From positions 1 to 64,000 of the forward strand of contig JBMNQC010000012.1 of NCBI GenBank assembly GCA_050943935.1: DNA of 64,000 nucleotides, given 5' to 3'. Made by a program: the position numbers and the translations under genes. This DNA is from Heteroscillospira sp050943935 (GTDB lineage Bacteria > Bacillota > Clostridia > Oscillospirales > Oscillospiraceae). The notes under the pieces are model-generated. The model was not told where the DNA came from. It ran no database searches and saw nothing but the letters and a program-made list of their open reading frames with translations. The stretch's first letter is position 1, and every line of letters starts with the position of its first letter. Shown here one piece after another: positions 24,249 through 32,637 of the stretch.

Positions 24249-24254
24249 ATTAAA

Positions 24255-24737
24255 TTACAGGTTTATATCATTTTTGTGGGTGCGGCGCAGGCGCTCCATT
24301 TCGGCGGCGCTTGCGTCCTCGCGCTCGTTCAGAAGCTTTTCTATCTCCGCCGCGTTTAGCTTTTGAGTGTAGAGCTTCAGCTCCCGGGTCATCTCCCAGT
24401 TGCTAAGCACGGAGATGGCCGCGTGGATAAGGACTATGCAGAAGATTACCACGACCTCGCTGAAGCTGTGCACGGTGACCAGACGCAGTATCTCCGAGCA
24501 GAGTATAAACAACAGAGAGACGTTCATCCACTTGCGCAGAGCTATGACAGTATGGTGCTTATGCTCTATAAACTTATAAAGGGTTTGCAGGCAGGCGACA
24601 ATCATAAGAATTACCGCTACCAGCTCAAAGAGGATGATGCCCAGCTGAGCAAAGAGCTCAAGCAGGTCCGTGAGTATGCCGACGCGCGCCTCGCCGCCGC
24701 TTGCGGCCGTGGCCAGTATGCTGTTGGATAGGAACAT
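24255..24737 (-). CDS. DUF1622-like small membrane protein
   Basis: A protein of about 160 residues with three predicted membrane helices (about 25-55, 70-90 and 97-118) and a charged coiled C-terminal tail (LNAAEIEKLLNEREDASAAEMERL). The order LFELVAVILMIVACLQTLYKFI, RKWMNVSLLFILCSEILRLV and VVIFCIVLIHAAISVLSNWE resembles DUF1622. The function is unknown. The ATG at 24737 has GGAGG five bases upstream; the ATG at 24749 lies within that site. It stands alone, divergent from gdhA. Confidence 0.65.
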   Translation of the reverse strand: MFLSNSILATAASGGEARVGILTDLLELFAQLGIILFELVAVILMIVACLQTLYKFIEHKHHTVIALRKWMNVSLLFILCSEILRLVTVHSFSEVVVIFCIVLIHAAISVLSNWEMTRELKLYTQKLNAAEIEKLLNEREDASAAEMERLRRTHKNDINL

Positions 24738-24949
24738 TGTAACCTCCATGATTTTTATAGCTTCTTAACGTGTGGTTATATTATATTGTAAAAATCACTT
24801 CCACGCAAGAATTTTTTGATGTGAAGCCTATCAAAATAATGAATTGCCTGATACGCTATTCTTATAAGTGCAATTTTACCGAAAGGGCTGGTTTATGTTT
24901 TGCCCGCTTTAGCGTATTAAACATAAACAGAAAAAGTTGGTTTAAAGTA

Positions 24950-24978
24950 TTGAATTATGATTTGCGCTATGCTAAAAT
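24950..24978 (+). promoter_or_regulatory. Promoter of gdhA
   Basis: TTGAAT (24950-24955) and TAAAAT (24973-24978) are 17 bases apart, placing the start of transcription about 65 bases before the gdhA ATG. The A/T-rich stretch 24750-24949 contains no gene or structure I can support. Confidence 0.5.
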
Positions 24979-25051
24979 TAACACCGAGTTTTCTATGCCG
25001 CCAGGGCTGCGGCATTCAAATAGACACATTATTTTCAAAGGAGAATTAGAA

Positions 25052-26386
25052 ATGTCTTATGTAGATGAAGTGTACGAGAATCTCGTACAGAAGAATCCCG
25101 CCCAGCCTGAGTTTCTCCAGGCCGCCAAGGAAGTGCTTGACTCTCTCCGCCCTGTAATTGAAGCCAATGAGGCCGAGTACAGAAAGGATGCCCTGCTGGA
25201 GCGCCTTGTAAACCCCGAGCGTGCCATACAGTTCCGCGTTCCCTGGGTGGACGATAAGGGCCAGGTTCAGGTGAACACCGGCTACCGTGTACAGTACAAC
25301 AGCGCTATTGGCCCCATTAAGGGCGGCCTGCGCCTGCACCCCTCCGTAAACCTCAGCATCATGAAGTTCCTGGGCTTTGAGCAGACCTTCAAGAACAGCC
25401 TCACCGGCCTGCCCATAGGCGGCGGCAAGGGCGGCAGCGACTTTGACCCCAAGGGTAAGTCTGACCGTGAGGTTATGGCCTTCTGCCAGAGCTTTATGAC
25501 CGAGCTCTACCGTCACATCGGACCCAACCGCGACGTTCCCGCCGGCGATATCGGCGTTGGCGCCCGCGAGATCGGTTTCCTGTACGGCCAGTATAAGCGT
25601 ATCACCGGCAACTATGAGGGTATCCTCACCGGCAAGGGCATCAGCTACGGCGGCTCCCTGGCCCGTACGGAGGCCACCGGCTACGGCCTGCTCTATATCG
25701 CCGAGGAAATGCTCAAGTGCCACGGCTACAGCCTGGCCGGCATGACCGCCGTTGTCTCCGGCTCCGGCAACGTGGCTACCTACGCCATCGAGAAGGCATG
25801 GCAGCTGGGCGCCAAGCCCGTTACCTGCTCCGATTCCAACGGTTGGATCTACGATCCCGACGGAATTGACGTAGCCCTCCTGAAGAAGGTCAAGCAGGTT
25901 CGCCGCGCCCGCCTCACCGAGTACGCCAAGGCCCGCCCCAACTGCCAGTATCACGAGGGCAGAGGCGTGTGGAGCGTCAAGTGCGACGTGGCTTTCCCCT
26001 GCGCAACTCAGAACGAGCTGCTGATTGACGATGTTAAGCAGCTGGTTGCCAACGGCGTTATCGCCGTGTGCGAGGGCGCCAATATGCCCACCACCCTGGA
26101 GGCTACCGAGTATCTGCAGAAGAACGGTGTTCTCTTCACTCCCGGCAAGGCTTCCAACGCCGGCGGTGTTGCCGTATCCGCTCTGGAGATGTGCCAGAAC
26201 AGCGCCCGCCTCAGCTGGACCTTCGAGGAGGTCGACTCCAAGCTCAAGACCATCATGGTGAACCTCTATCACAATATCGACGATGCCGCCAAGAAGTACA
26301 ACATGGACGGCAACTATGTGGCCGGCGCCAATATTGCTGGCTTCCTGAAGATTGTGGATGCCATGAAGGCTCAGGGTATCTGCTAA
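25052..26386 (+). CDS. gdhA: NADP-type glutamate dehydrogenase
   Basis: A 444-residue hexameric enzyme interconverting 2-oxoglutarate plus ammonia with glutamate. Family landmarks: FRVPWVDDKGQVQVNTGYRVQYNSAIGPIKGGLRLHP, the catalytic-lysine loop LPIGGGKGGSDFDPKGKSD, PAGDIGVGAREIGFLYGQY, and the nucleotide-binding VSGSGNVATYA. Length matches the small hexameric class. The ATG at 25052 is preceded by AAAGGAG; an in-frame extension of 94 codons upstream has no coding character and overlaps the promoter. Codon bias indicates high expression, as expected for nitrogen assimilation in amino-acid-rich gut habitats. Confidence 0.95.
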   Translation: MSYVDEVYENLVQKNPAQPEFLQAAKEVLDSLRPVIEANEAEYRKDALLERLVNPERAIQFRVPWVDDKGQVQVNTGYRVQYNSAIGPIKGGLRLHPSVNLSIMKFLGFEQTFKNSLTGLPIGGGKGGSDFDPKGKSDREVMAFCQSFMTELYRHIGPNRDVPAGDIGVGAREIGFLYGQYKRITGNYEGILTGKGISYGGSLARTEATGYGLLYIAEEMLKCHGYSLAGMTAVVSGSGNVATYAIEKAWQLGAKPVTCSDSNGWIYDPDGIDVALLKKVKQVRRARLTEYAKARPNCQYHEGRGVWSVKCDVAFPCATQNELLIDDVKQLVANGVIAVCEGANMPTTLEATEYLQKNGVLFTPGKASNAGGVAVSALEMCQNSARLSWTFEEVDSKLKTIMVNLYHNIDDAAKKYNMDGNYVAGANIAGFLKIVDAMKAQGIC

Positions 26387-26408
26387 ACGATATTAAATTA
26401 GACACAAA

Positions 26409-26432
26409 ACGGGGACTCGGTCCCCGTTTTGC
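26409..26432 (+). terminator. Terminator of gdhA
   Basis: AACGGGGAC pairs with GTCCCCGTT and is followed by TTGCTTTTT. Confidence 0.8.
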
Positions 26433-26449
26433 TTTTTAGGGAGAATGGT

Positions 26450-27313
26450 ATGGATTACACATTTTTGCAGGTCTGCGCCATGTTTTTTGCCTACGCAATG
26501 CTGGGCTGGTGCGCCGAGGTGGCATTTGCCGCCGTATGTACCGGCAAATTCGTAAACCGCGGCTTTCTTAACGGCCCTGTGTGCCCTATCTACGGCTTCG
26601 GCGTGGTCATTGTCGTGCTGTGCCTCACCCCGGTGCAGCACAACACGCCCCTGCTGTTCGCGGGCGCGGTGGTACTAACCTCGCTGCTGGAATATGTCAC
26701 GGGCTTTGCGCTGGAGAAAATATTCCACTCCCGCTGGTGGGACTACAGCGATATGCCCTTTAATCTCAGCGGCTATGTGTGCCTCAAATTTTCCCTGCTG
26801 TGGGGTTTTGCCTGCCTGCTGGTTATGAAGCTGCTGCACCCCACGGTGATGCTGCTTATTAACCACATTCCGTCTGTGCTGCTGAGGGTGCTGGTGGCGC
26901 TTATGGCTGTCGGTATAGCCGCGGACCTCGCGGTTACTGTGCTGGGCATCCGCCGGATGCAGCGCCGCCTGAGCCTGCTTACCCGGCTGACAGGCGAGCT
27001 GCGTGAGCTGTCTGACGCAATGGGCGAGCACATCTCCGACAACGTGCTGGCCGCCATGGACGCTTTGGTGGATGCCAGAGACGCCGTGGAGGAGAGAAAG
27101 GCGGAGTTTGATGAGAGAAAGAGCGTAGTGGAGGAGGAGAGCCGTCAGCGGCTGGAGGCTCTGCGGCAGAAGCGGGCGGAGATCCGGGAGCTGCTGGCTC
27201 AGCGCAGCCGTATGGATTCCCGCATACTCCGCGCCTTCCCCGGCCTGAGATCCCACCTGAACCAGGAGGCCCTGGAAAGACTCCGCGAGAAGTATTTCGG
27301 AGGCAGAGACTGA
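26450..27313 (+). CDS. CmpB-type putative ABC transporter permease (PF06541-like)
   Basis: A 287-residue protein. The first 170 residues hold about five membrane helices and the signature FFAYAMLGWCAEVAF, GKFVNRGFLNGPVCPIYGFG, and YVTGFALEKIFHSRWWDYS that I associate with this clostridial family. The C-terminal 110 residues are a charged, probably coiled-coil domain (AVEERKAEFDERKSVVEEESRQRLEAL). Although named a permease, no ATPase partner is nearby and the role is unclear. The ATG at 26450 follows AGGGAG at good spacing. Confidence 0.8.
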   Translation: MDYTFLQVCAMFFAYAMLGWCAEVAFAAVCTGKFVNRGFLNGPVCPIYGFGVVIVVLCLTPVQHNTPLLFAGAVVLTSLLEYVTGFALEKIFHSRWWDYSDMPFNLSGYVCLKFSLLWGFACLLVMKLLHPTVMLLINHIPSVLLRVLVALMAVGIAADLAVTVLGIRRMQRRLSLLTRLTGELRELSDAMGEHISDNVLAAMDALVDARDAVEERKAEFDERKSVVEEESRQRLEALRQKRAEIRELLAQRSRMDSRILRAFPGLRSHLNQEALERLREKYFGGRD

Positions 27314-27376
27314 TTTTTCGGAACTTTTTTCCCGAGCAGGCGTCTTATCAGTAAAAAAGCACGGGAGGGAAGCATT

Positions 27377-28174
27377 GTGAAAAGAAGCCTTGCATTTATT
27401 TTGGCCTGCCTGCTGGTCCTGACGGGCTGCGGCGCCCCGGCGGCGGAAAGTACGCCCCCGGAGGAGTCTGCGCCTCAGCCTGAGCCATGGACCGGTCTGC
27501 GTATCGTACACGGAGCGGAGGACGGCGGCCTGGTGCTGGCCGGAGAGGGTGCGGGAGAGGTGTATACCCTCAGCGTAGGTGACGTACCCGTATATCTGGA
27601 CGGTGCTCCCGCCGACAGCTCCGAGCTTAAAAACGGCATGGAGGTTGAGGTGGTCTGCGAAGGTATAATGGAGAGCTATCCAGGCCAGTTTTACCGTCCC
27701 AGCGCCATTTACGCCGAGAGTCTGGACACGGAGCGGGGCGACCTGTGCGGCCTGTATCTCAAGGTACTCAATGACCTGTGGGAGAAGGACTCCGGTCTGA
27801 ACAGCAACATAGAGTATGTGGGCGTGGACCTGACAAACGCCCCCGGCGATTTGACCGACGGCGAGAAACACGCCATAGCCTGGGTGTTCGGCGGAACTCA
27901 TCAGGTGGTGGCTCTTACCATGAGCCGGGATGAGCTTATCGAACGCGGCTATCTAACCCCGGTGGGCGAGCCAAAAGAGGGCGAGCACGCGCTCTACGAG
28001 TGGAAAAACGGCGTGCTGTTCACCATAAGCGCCGCGGAAGGGGAGAAGGGCATGAAGTTCGACGCCGCCAAGTGGCGCTCACCCCTGGGCGCCTACATCT
28101 TTTCCGAATGTGAGGCCGAAGCGGACTCCGAAGGCAACTGGAGCTATTCCATAGGCTCCGAGGCCATATCCTGA
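27377..28174 (+). CDS. Putative lipoprotein of unknown function
   Basis: A 265-residue exported protein with a lipoprotein signal: basic start, hydrophobic core, lipobox LTGC at about residues 16-19. A Pro/Glu linker (residues 23-38) is followed by a small beta-rich domain (about 40-115) in which YTLSVGDVPVYLDG and ELKNGMEVEV read like a cell-wall OB-type fold, and then a 140-residue globular part. I do not recognise the family. The start is a GTG preceded by GGGAGG. It lies 63 bases behind the CmpB-like gene and ends at a terminator. Confidence 0.75.
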   Translation: MKRSLAFILACLLVLTGCGAPAAESTPPEESAPQPEPWTGLRIVHGAEDGGLVLAGEGAGEVYTLSVGDVPVYLDGAPADSSELKNGMEVEVVCEGIMESYPGQFYRPSAIYAESLDTERGDLCGLYLKVLNDLWEKDSGLNSNIEYVGVDLTNAPGDLTDGEKHAIAWVFGGTHQVVALTMSRDELIERGYLTPVGEPKEGEHALYEWKNGVLFTISAAEGEKGMKFDAAKWRSPLGAYIFSECEAEADSEGNWSYSIGSEAIS

Positions 28175-28178
28175 ACAA

Positions 28179-28213
28179 AACAGCGGTATCCGGTTTAGGA
28201 TACCGCTGTTTTT
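28179..28213. terminator. Terminator between the lipoprotein gene and spoVT
   Basis: AACAGCGGTATCC pairs with GGATACCGCTGTT and is followed by TTTT. It serves the plus-strand gene and probably also the converging spoVT. Confidence 0.85.
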
Positions 28214-28255
28214 ATAGCAAAGGCCGGCCAAAGCGGCGAAGCCGCCTTGACTAAG

Positions 28256-28795
28256 CTAAGGTTCCATCTGGTGCCCAAGAAAACCGGCTACGGTCTGGGC
28301 CAGCTTGAATTCCACATCCCCGGAAGGGAGGCTGCCCTCGCTGCCGGCGAAGAGCACGCAGCCCAGCACGTCGCCCTCAGCCAGTATGGGCGCGGCTACG
28401 GCGGCGAGATACTTATCGCTGTCCTCGATAACGGGGACGGCGGTGGCATCGTCAAGCTGTACCGGACGGCGCGCTTCCATCAGCTGCTCAAGGGCCTGAC
28501 TTACGCGCTTGTCCGCCAGCTCACGGCGGGCGGCGCCCGCCACGGCTATTATGCTGTCTCTGTCGGCCACCATCGCTACTGCGCCGGTGGTCTTGTGCAG
28601 AGAGTCGCAGATGCTTAGTGCGAAATCTGTCAGTTCGCCCATGGGTGAGTATTTTTTAAAAATGACCTCGCCGTCTTTTTCGGTGTAAATCTCCAGCGGG
28701 TCGCCCTCACGAATGCGCATGGTGCGCCGTATCTCTTTGGGAATTACGACACGACCCAAATCGTCTATCCTGCGGACGATTCCAGTTGCCTTCAT
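28256..28795 (-). CDS. spoVT: Stage V sporulation protein T (AbrB-type regulator)
   Basis: A 179-residue DNA-binding protein. Residues 1-50 are the swapped-hairpin AbrB domain (MKATGIVRRIDDLGRVVIPKEIRRTMRIREGDPLEIY). The remainder is a GAF-like domain (about 55-179) as in Bacillus SpoVT, which fine-tunes sigma-G-dependent forespore genes. The length equals that of SpoVT (178) and not AbrB (about 95). The gene stands alone, with AAGGAGAC before the ATG. Together with spoIVB it marks a spore-forming host. Confidence 0.93.
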   Translation of the reverse strand: MKATGIVRRIDDLGRVVIPKEIRRTMRIREGDPLEIYTEKDGEVIFKKYSPMGELTDFALSICDSLHKTTGAVAMVADRDSIIAVAGAARRELADKRVSQALEQLMEARRPVQLDDATAVPVIEDSDKYLAAVAAPILAEGDVLGCVLFAGSEGSLPSGDVEFKLAQTVAGFLGHQMEP

Positions 28796-28964
28796 ATAAT
28801 CAAGTCTCCTTTTCCTTTGATGTCGGTAGGTGTATTATTTGTTGAATTATGGTGATTATGCAGACAATATCCTGTAAAGAAAAATAGCAAGTTTTTGCAA
28901 TTTTTAAGCCGTGACTTATGTAAAATACATAAAAAAACTGAGATAAATTGTGCAAAAACGAAGC

Positions 28965-28993
28965 TTGACAACTATATGTAGGGAGCTTATAAT
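28965..28993 (+). promoter_or_regulatory. Promoter and likely operator of the GntR regulator gene
   Basis: TTGACA (28965-28970) and TATAAT (28988-28993) with a 17-base spacer form a consensus promoter. Just downstream, CTGAT and ATCAG (about 29006-29024) flank an inner TCTGA/TCAGA repeat, a plausible operator for autoregulation. Confidence 0.75.
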
Positions 28994-29044
28994 ATCTGTT
29001 GAAATCTGATATCTCAGACATCAGTAATGGGTGTGGAGGATGCT

Positions 29045-29695
29045 GTGCGGGAAAAGATTGTAGAAGCGGTGCCGCTGCGTGAGCAGGTTGCAAATATTAT
29101 CCGGAAAATGATAATCACCGGAGAACTCCAGGCGGGCAGTCCCATAAGTGAACGGCAGATAAGTCAGTCCCTGGGAGTAAGCACCACGCCGGTCAAGGAG
29201 GCCTTCCGCATCCTTGAGTCCGAGGGGCTTATGTATGCCATTGCACGTAAGGGCTCGTTTATCTCAAGCTTTCCGAAAAAGAATATGCTCCAGATAGTAT
29301 TCATGCGCAGCTCGCTGGAGGGTGTGGCGGCCTATTTTGCCGCTTTGAACGCCGATGAAGCTGATATTGCAGAGATGGAAGAGGCTCTGGCGTGCTCTGG
29401 CAGAATAGTGGCTGAGGATGTGCTGAGCACAGAGATTGCCGTACACAACGAGATTTTTCATGATTGTCTGCGCAGTTCGTCCAAGAACGAATATCTGGTA
29501 AGCCTTATCCGCAATATGCGCAGCGTGGATAGTGCTGTGCGTACGGTGGCTGCTACCAGCGACCATGAAGAGCCCCCAAGAGCACAGAAGGAGCATCTGG
29601 CTATACTGGATGCCATCAAGCAGCGCGACAGCGCCCGGGCTGAGCAGCTCATGGTTGCCCATGTCCGCCGGGTAGGCGAGTTCGTGCTTGATTAG
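29045..29695 (+). CDS. GntR family regulator with FCD domain
   Basis: A protein of about 216 residues. The N-terminal winged helix is typical of GntR (PLREQVANIIRKMIITGELQAGSPISERQISQSLGVSTTPVKEAFRILESEGL). The C-terminal all-helical FCD domain shows SLEGVAAYFAAL, HNEIFHDCL and the final HVRRVGEFVL, carrying the Asp/His positions that usually hold a metal and bind an organic acid effector. The GTG at 29045 is preferred because GGAGG lies five bases upstream; an ATG at 29027 has no such site. The aldolase gene follows 69 bases later, so the regulator probably controls it. Confidence 0.85.
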   Translation: MREKIVEAVPLREQVANIIRKMIITGELQAGSPISERQISQSLGVSTTPVKEAFRILESEGLMYAIARKGSFISSFPKKNMLQIVFMRSSLEGVAAYFAALNADEADIAEMEEALACSGRIVAEDVLSTEIAVHNEIFHDCLRSSSKNEYLVSLIRNMRSVDSAVRTVAATSDHEEPPRAQKEHLAILDAIKQRDSARAEQLMVAHVRRVGEFVLD

Positions 29696-29764
29696 TTATC
29701 AACCGGGCGCAATACGCCGCACGGTCGAGATATTTTAAAAATCATTTTTAAAGGAGTAATAGCA

Positions 29765-30664
29765 ATGAGTTTCTGCCCCAAGGGCATTCTGCCCGCAATG
29801 ATCACCCCTATGACCAAGGACTACAAGGTCAACATCCCCGCTCTGCGTAAGCTCATCAACTACATGATCGACGGCGGCGTGCACGGCATCTTTGCCATCG
29901 GCACCACCGGCGAGTTCTATGCCCTGAGCAAGGACGAGTACCGCGAGGTTCTGGAAGTCACCGTGGACGAGGTCGCCGGCCGCGTTCCCGTGTACGCCGG
30001 CTGCAACGGCCTGGGTACCCGCGAGTCCATTGAGCTGACCAAGATCGCTTCCGAGGTCGGCGGCATCGACGCCATCAGCGTTCTGACCCCCTACTTCATC
30101 AGCCTGAGCCAGAACGAGGTCTATAACCACTTCAAGACCATCGCAGAGAACACCGACATGAACATCATTCTCTACGATAACGCTCCCAAGACCCACATCA
30201 CCATCAAGCCCGCCACCGTTGCCAAGCTGGCCGACATCCCCAACATCGTTGGTATGAAGGACTCTACCGGCGACCTGACCAACACCGCAGACATCATCGG
30301 CCGCACCACCCGCGCTGGCAAGGACTTCCATGTCATGATGGGCCGTGACAGCCTGATTCACGCCGCTCTGTGCTACGGCGCTACCGGCGCTGTCGCAGCT
30401 GCCGCCAACGTGGCTCCCAAGCTCTGCTCCGACATCTACAACAAGTACATGGCCGGCGACATCAAGGGCTCTCTGGAAGACCAGTACAACCTGGTTCCCC
30501 TGCGCGTGGCCTTCGGCCTGGGCAGCTTCCCCACCGTCATCAAGGAGGCTCTTGAGCTGGTTGGCATCGAGGCCGGCCCCTGCGCCATGCCTGTCGGCGT
30601 CATGACCGACGAGGAGAAGGCCGAGCTCAGAAAGATTCTGACCGGTATGGGTCTCATCGGCTAA
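29765..30664 (+). CDS. DapA/NanA-family aldolase, substrate unknown
   Basis: A 299-residue class I aldolase with a TIM-barrel fold. Family marks: GTTGEFYALSKDEY near residue 46, ILYDNAP near 135, and the Schiff-base lysine in IVGMKDSTGD near 162. The Arg of true dihydrodipicolinate synthase (in a PxRT motif after the catalytic Tyr) is replaced (APKTHI), so 4-hydroxy-tetrahydrodipicolinate synthase activity is doubtful. A sugar-acid or 2-oxo-acid aldolase under the upstream GntR regulator is more likely. The ribosome site AAAGGAG and strong codon bias suggest high expression when induced. Confidence 0.85.
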   Translation: MSFCPKGILPAMITPMTKDYKVNIPALRKLINYMIDGGVHGIFAIGTTGEFYALSKDEYREVLEVTVDEVAGRVPVYAGCNGLGTRESIELTKIASEVGGIDAISVLTPYFISLSQNEVYNHFKTIAENTDMNIILYDNAPKTHITIKPATVAKLADIPNIVGMKDSTGDLTNTADIIGRTTRAGKDFHVMMGRDSLIHAALCYGATGAVAAAANVAPKLCSDIYNKYMAGDIKGSLEDQYNLVPLRVAFGLGSFPTVIKEALELVGIEAGPCAMPVGVMTDEEKAELRKILTGMGLIG

Positions 30665-30677
30665 GCAATATAAATTT

Positions 30678-30712
30678 AAGGCGTCTTTCCTTTTGGAAAG
30701 ACGCCTTTTCGT
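30678..30712 (+). terminator. Terminator of the GntR-aldolase unit
   Basis: AAGGCGTCTTTCC pairs with GGAAAGACGCCTT and is followed by TTTCG. Confidence 0.85.
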
Positions 30713-30762
30713 ATAGGGAAAAACGCGCCCGGCTTGTGACCGGGCGCATACTTGTTTATAAA

Positions 30763-31680
30763 TTATTTGTCCGCCTTTTTATCGTCCGCTACGACTTCGC
30801 GGAGAGCGCCGGCCAGACCGGCAAGTCCCTGAATATCGGAGGGGATGATAAGCTTGGTGGCCTTGCCGTCGGCTGCGGCGGTAAATGCCTCCAGGGCGCG
30901 GATCTTGATAACGGCCTCGGTGGGCATGGACTCGTTTACCAGTTTAATGCCCTCGGCGGTGGCCTTCTGAACGGTGAGTATGGCCTCTGCCTGGCCCTGA
31001 GCCTCAAGTATCTGCTGCTGCTTCTTGGCGTCGGCCCGGAGAATGGCGCTCTCCTTCTCGCCCTCGGCTATGAGGATGGCGCTCTTCTTTTCGCCTTCGG
31101 CCTGGAGTATGGCCTCGCGGCGCTCGCGCTCGGCCTTCATCTGGCGCTCCATGGCGTTCTGTATCTCCTTGGGAGGCATGATGTTCTTCAGCTCCACGCG
31201 GTTCACCTTGATTCCCCAGGGGTCGGTGGCCTCGTCAAGAATAGTGCGCATTTTAGTGTTGATGATGTCGCGGCTGGTGAGGCACTGGTCCAGCTCCAGC
31301 TCGCCTATGATGTTTCTCAGGGTGGTGGCGGTCAGGTTCTCAATGGCGGTGAGGGGGTGCTCCACGCCGTAGGTGTAGAGCTTGGGGTCGGTAATCTCAA
31401 AATAGATGACCGTATCTATCTGCATGGTTACGTTATCTTTGGTGATGACGGGCTGGGGAGGAAAGTCAACGACCTGCTCCTTCAGAGAGACGGTGCGGGC
31501 CACGCGCTCAATAAGGGGAATCTTGAAGTGCAGGCCCACGTTCCAGGTGGTGCTGTAGGCGCCCAGACGCTCAATGACGCAGGCTCTTGCCTGGGGTACC
31601 ACGCGGATATTGCGGATTAGAATGATAAGAATAACCACGATTATGAGAATTGGGCCTATGAGACTTAGAATGTACTCCAT
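30763..31680 (-). CDS. Slipin / SPFH (band 7) membrane-associated protein
   Basis: A 305-residue protein with one N-terminal membrane helix (about 5-24) and an SPFH domain (about 25-190: IRVVPQARACVIERLGAY, NVGLHFKIPLIERV, QIDTVIYFEITDP). A long Ala/Glu coiled coil follows (about 190-250, AERERREAILQAEGEKKSAILIAEGEKESAI). Such proteins oligomerise in membrane microdomains and stabilise membrane protease or flotillin-like complexes. It follows an NfeD-type gene by 11 bases, the usual partner, so the two are co-transcribed. Confidence 0.9.
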   Translation of the reverse strand: MEYILSLIGPILIIVVILIILIRNIRVVPQARACVIERLGAYSTTWNVGLHFKIPLIERVARTVSLKEQVVDFPPQPVITKDNVTMQIDTVIYFEITDPKLYTYGVEHPLTAIENLTATTLRNIIGELELDQCLTSRDIINTKMRTILDEATDPWGIKVNRVELKNIMPPKEIQNAMERQMKAERERREAILQAEGEKKSAILIAEGEKESAILRADAKKQQQILEAQGQAEAILTVQKATAEGIKLVNESMPTEAVIKIRALEAFTAAADGKATKLIIPSDIQGLAGLAGALREVVADDKKADK

Positions 31681-31691
31681 ATGTTTCCTCC

Positions 31692-32132
31692 TTATTTTAC
31701 GGCGGCGTCCGATGAAGCGGACACGATTAGCTTTACTCCCTCTATTCTCTCAACAGTCACGAGGGAATTTTTTTCAATCACGGAACCGTCGTCGCTGCGG
31801 GCGGTCCAGAACTTTCCGTTTGCCGAGACTGTGCCGGCGGCTCTGAGATTATCTATTGTGTCGGTGACTATGCATTTGCAGCCTATCAGCCTGTCGGCGT
31901 TGGTGGGCTGGCTCCGGTTGTTTACGTATTTGCTTACCAACGGCCGGGTAAGCACCAGCGTGACGGCGGTGAGAATTGCAAAGACGGCTATTTGCAGCCA
32001 GAGATGGCCGCCCAGTACGGAGACTATAAGCGCGCCCAGAGCCCCTACGGCGAACCAGATGGAAACAAGGCCGACGGTAGCCGCCTCGGCGATGACAAAT
32101 ACCACTATTGCGGCTGCCCAGATGAAATTCAT
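31692..32132 (-). CDS. NfeD family membrane protein
   Basis: A protein of about 146 residues: two to three membrane helices in the first 75 residues (FIWAAAIVVFVIAEAATVGLV, LQIAVFAILTAVTLVLT), then an OB-fold domain (about 85-145: RLIGCKCIVTDTIDNLRAAGTV, SDDGSVIEKNSLVTVERIEGVKLIV). This matches short NfeD/YqeZ-partner proteins that work with SPFH proteins. The ATG at 32132 is chosen because the hydrophobic helix begins right after it; a weak AAGGG site lies upstream. It is the first gene of a two-gene operon with the slipin. Confidence 0.85.
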   Translation of the reverse strand: MNFIWAAAIVVFVIAEAATVGLVSIWFAVGALGALIVSVLGGHLWLQIAVFAILTAVTLVLTRPLVSKYVNNRSQPTNADRLIGCKCIVTDTIDNLRAAGTVSANGKFWTARSDDGSVIEKNSLVTVERIEGVKLIVSASSDAAVK

Positions 32133-32325
32133 GCTTATTGAGCTCACACCCTTTCTTAATATATGATATCGCATAAAACTGCTTTTTATGGGTGGGAATT
32201 ATACCATCACTATATACTATTTGGATATATTTTGCAAGAAGCAAATTAGGGCTTTACTTTCACGGTTTAGTGATGTAATATATTTAAAGTGCTAAATTGC
32301 AAAATACATACCTTCGAGGTGTAAT

Positions 32326-32637
32326 ATGAATAAGCAGAACCGCAAACCACGCAATATTAATATGTATAAGGCCATACTCACGCTGAACACGGTGGAGGAG
32401 TGCATGAGCTTTTTTGACGACCTGTGCACGGTCACGGAACTCCAGTCCATGGAGCAGCGCTATCAAGTGGCAGTACTGCTGGATAAGGGACTTATCTATA
32501 ACGATATCCTGGAGCAGACCGGCGCCTCCAGCGCCACAATCAGCCGTGTGAACCGCTCCCTGCAATACGGAGCCGACGGCTACGCCGTGGCCTTTAAGCG
32601 CCTGGCCGAGCAGGAAGAGGCGGAGGAAGAGAAGTAA
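32326..32637 (+). CDS. yerC: YerC/YecD TrpR-related protein
   Basis: A 103-residue DNA-binding protein of the TrpR superfamily. The core LNTVEECMSFFDDLCTVTELQSMEQRYQVAVLLDKGLIYNDILEQTGASSATISRVNRSLQYG contains the tandem-helix HTH, with recognition helix SSATISRVNR. In Bacillus the family is encoded near purine and uncharacterised genes; its regulon is not known to me. GAGGTG precedes the ATG. The stop overlaps the next start (TAATG), so it forms an operon with the methyltransferase and hslO. Confidence 0.88.
   Translation: MNKQNRKPRNINMYKAILTLNTVEECMSFFDDLCTVTELQSMEQRYQVAVLLDKGLIYNDILEQTGASSATISRVNRSLQYGADGYAVAFKRLAEQEEAEEEK

Noticed and set aside
24770..25051. 94-codon N-terminal extension of glutamate dehydrogenase
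   Set aside because: It covers the promoter and has no similarity to the enzyme; ATG 25052 has a good ribosome site and gives the family's normal length.
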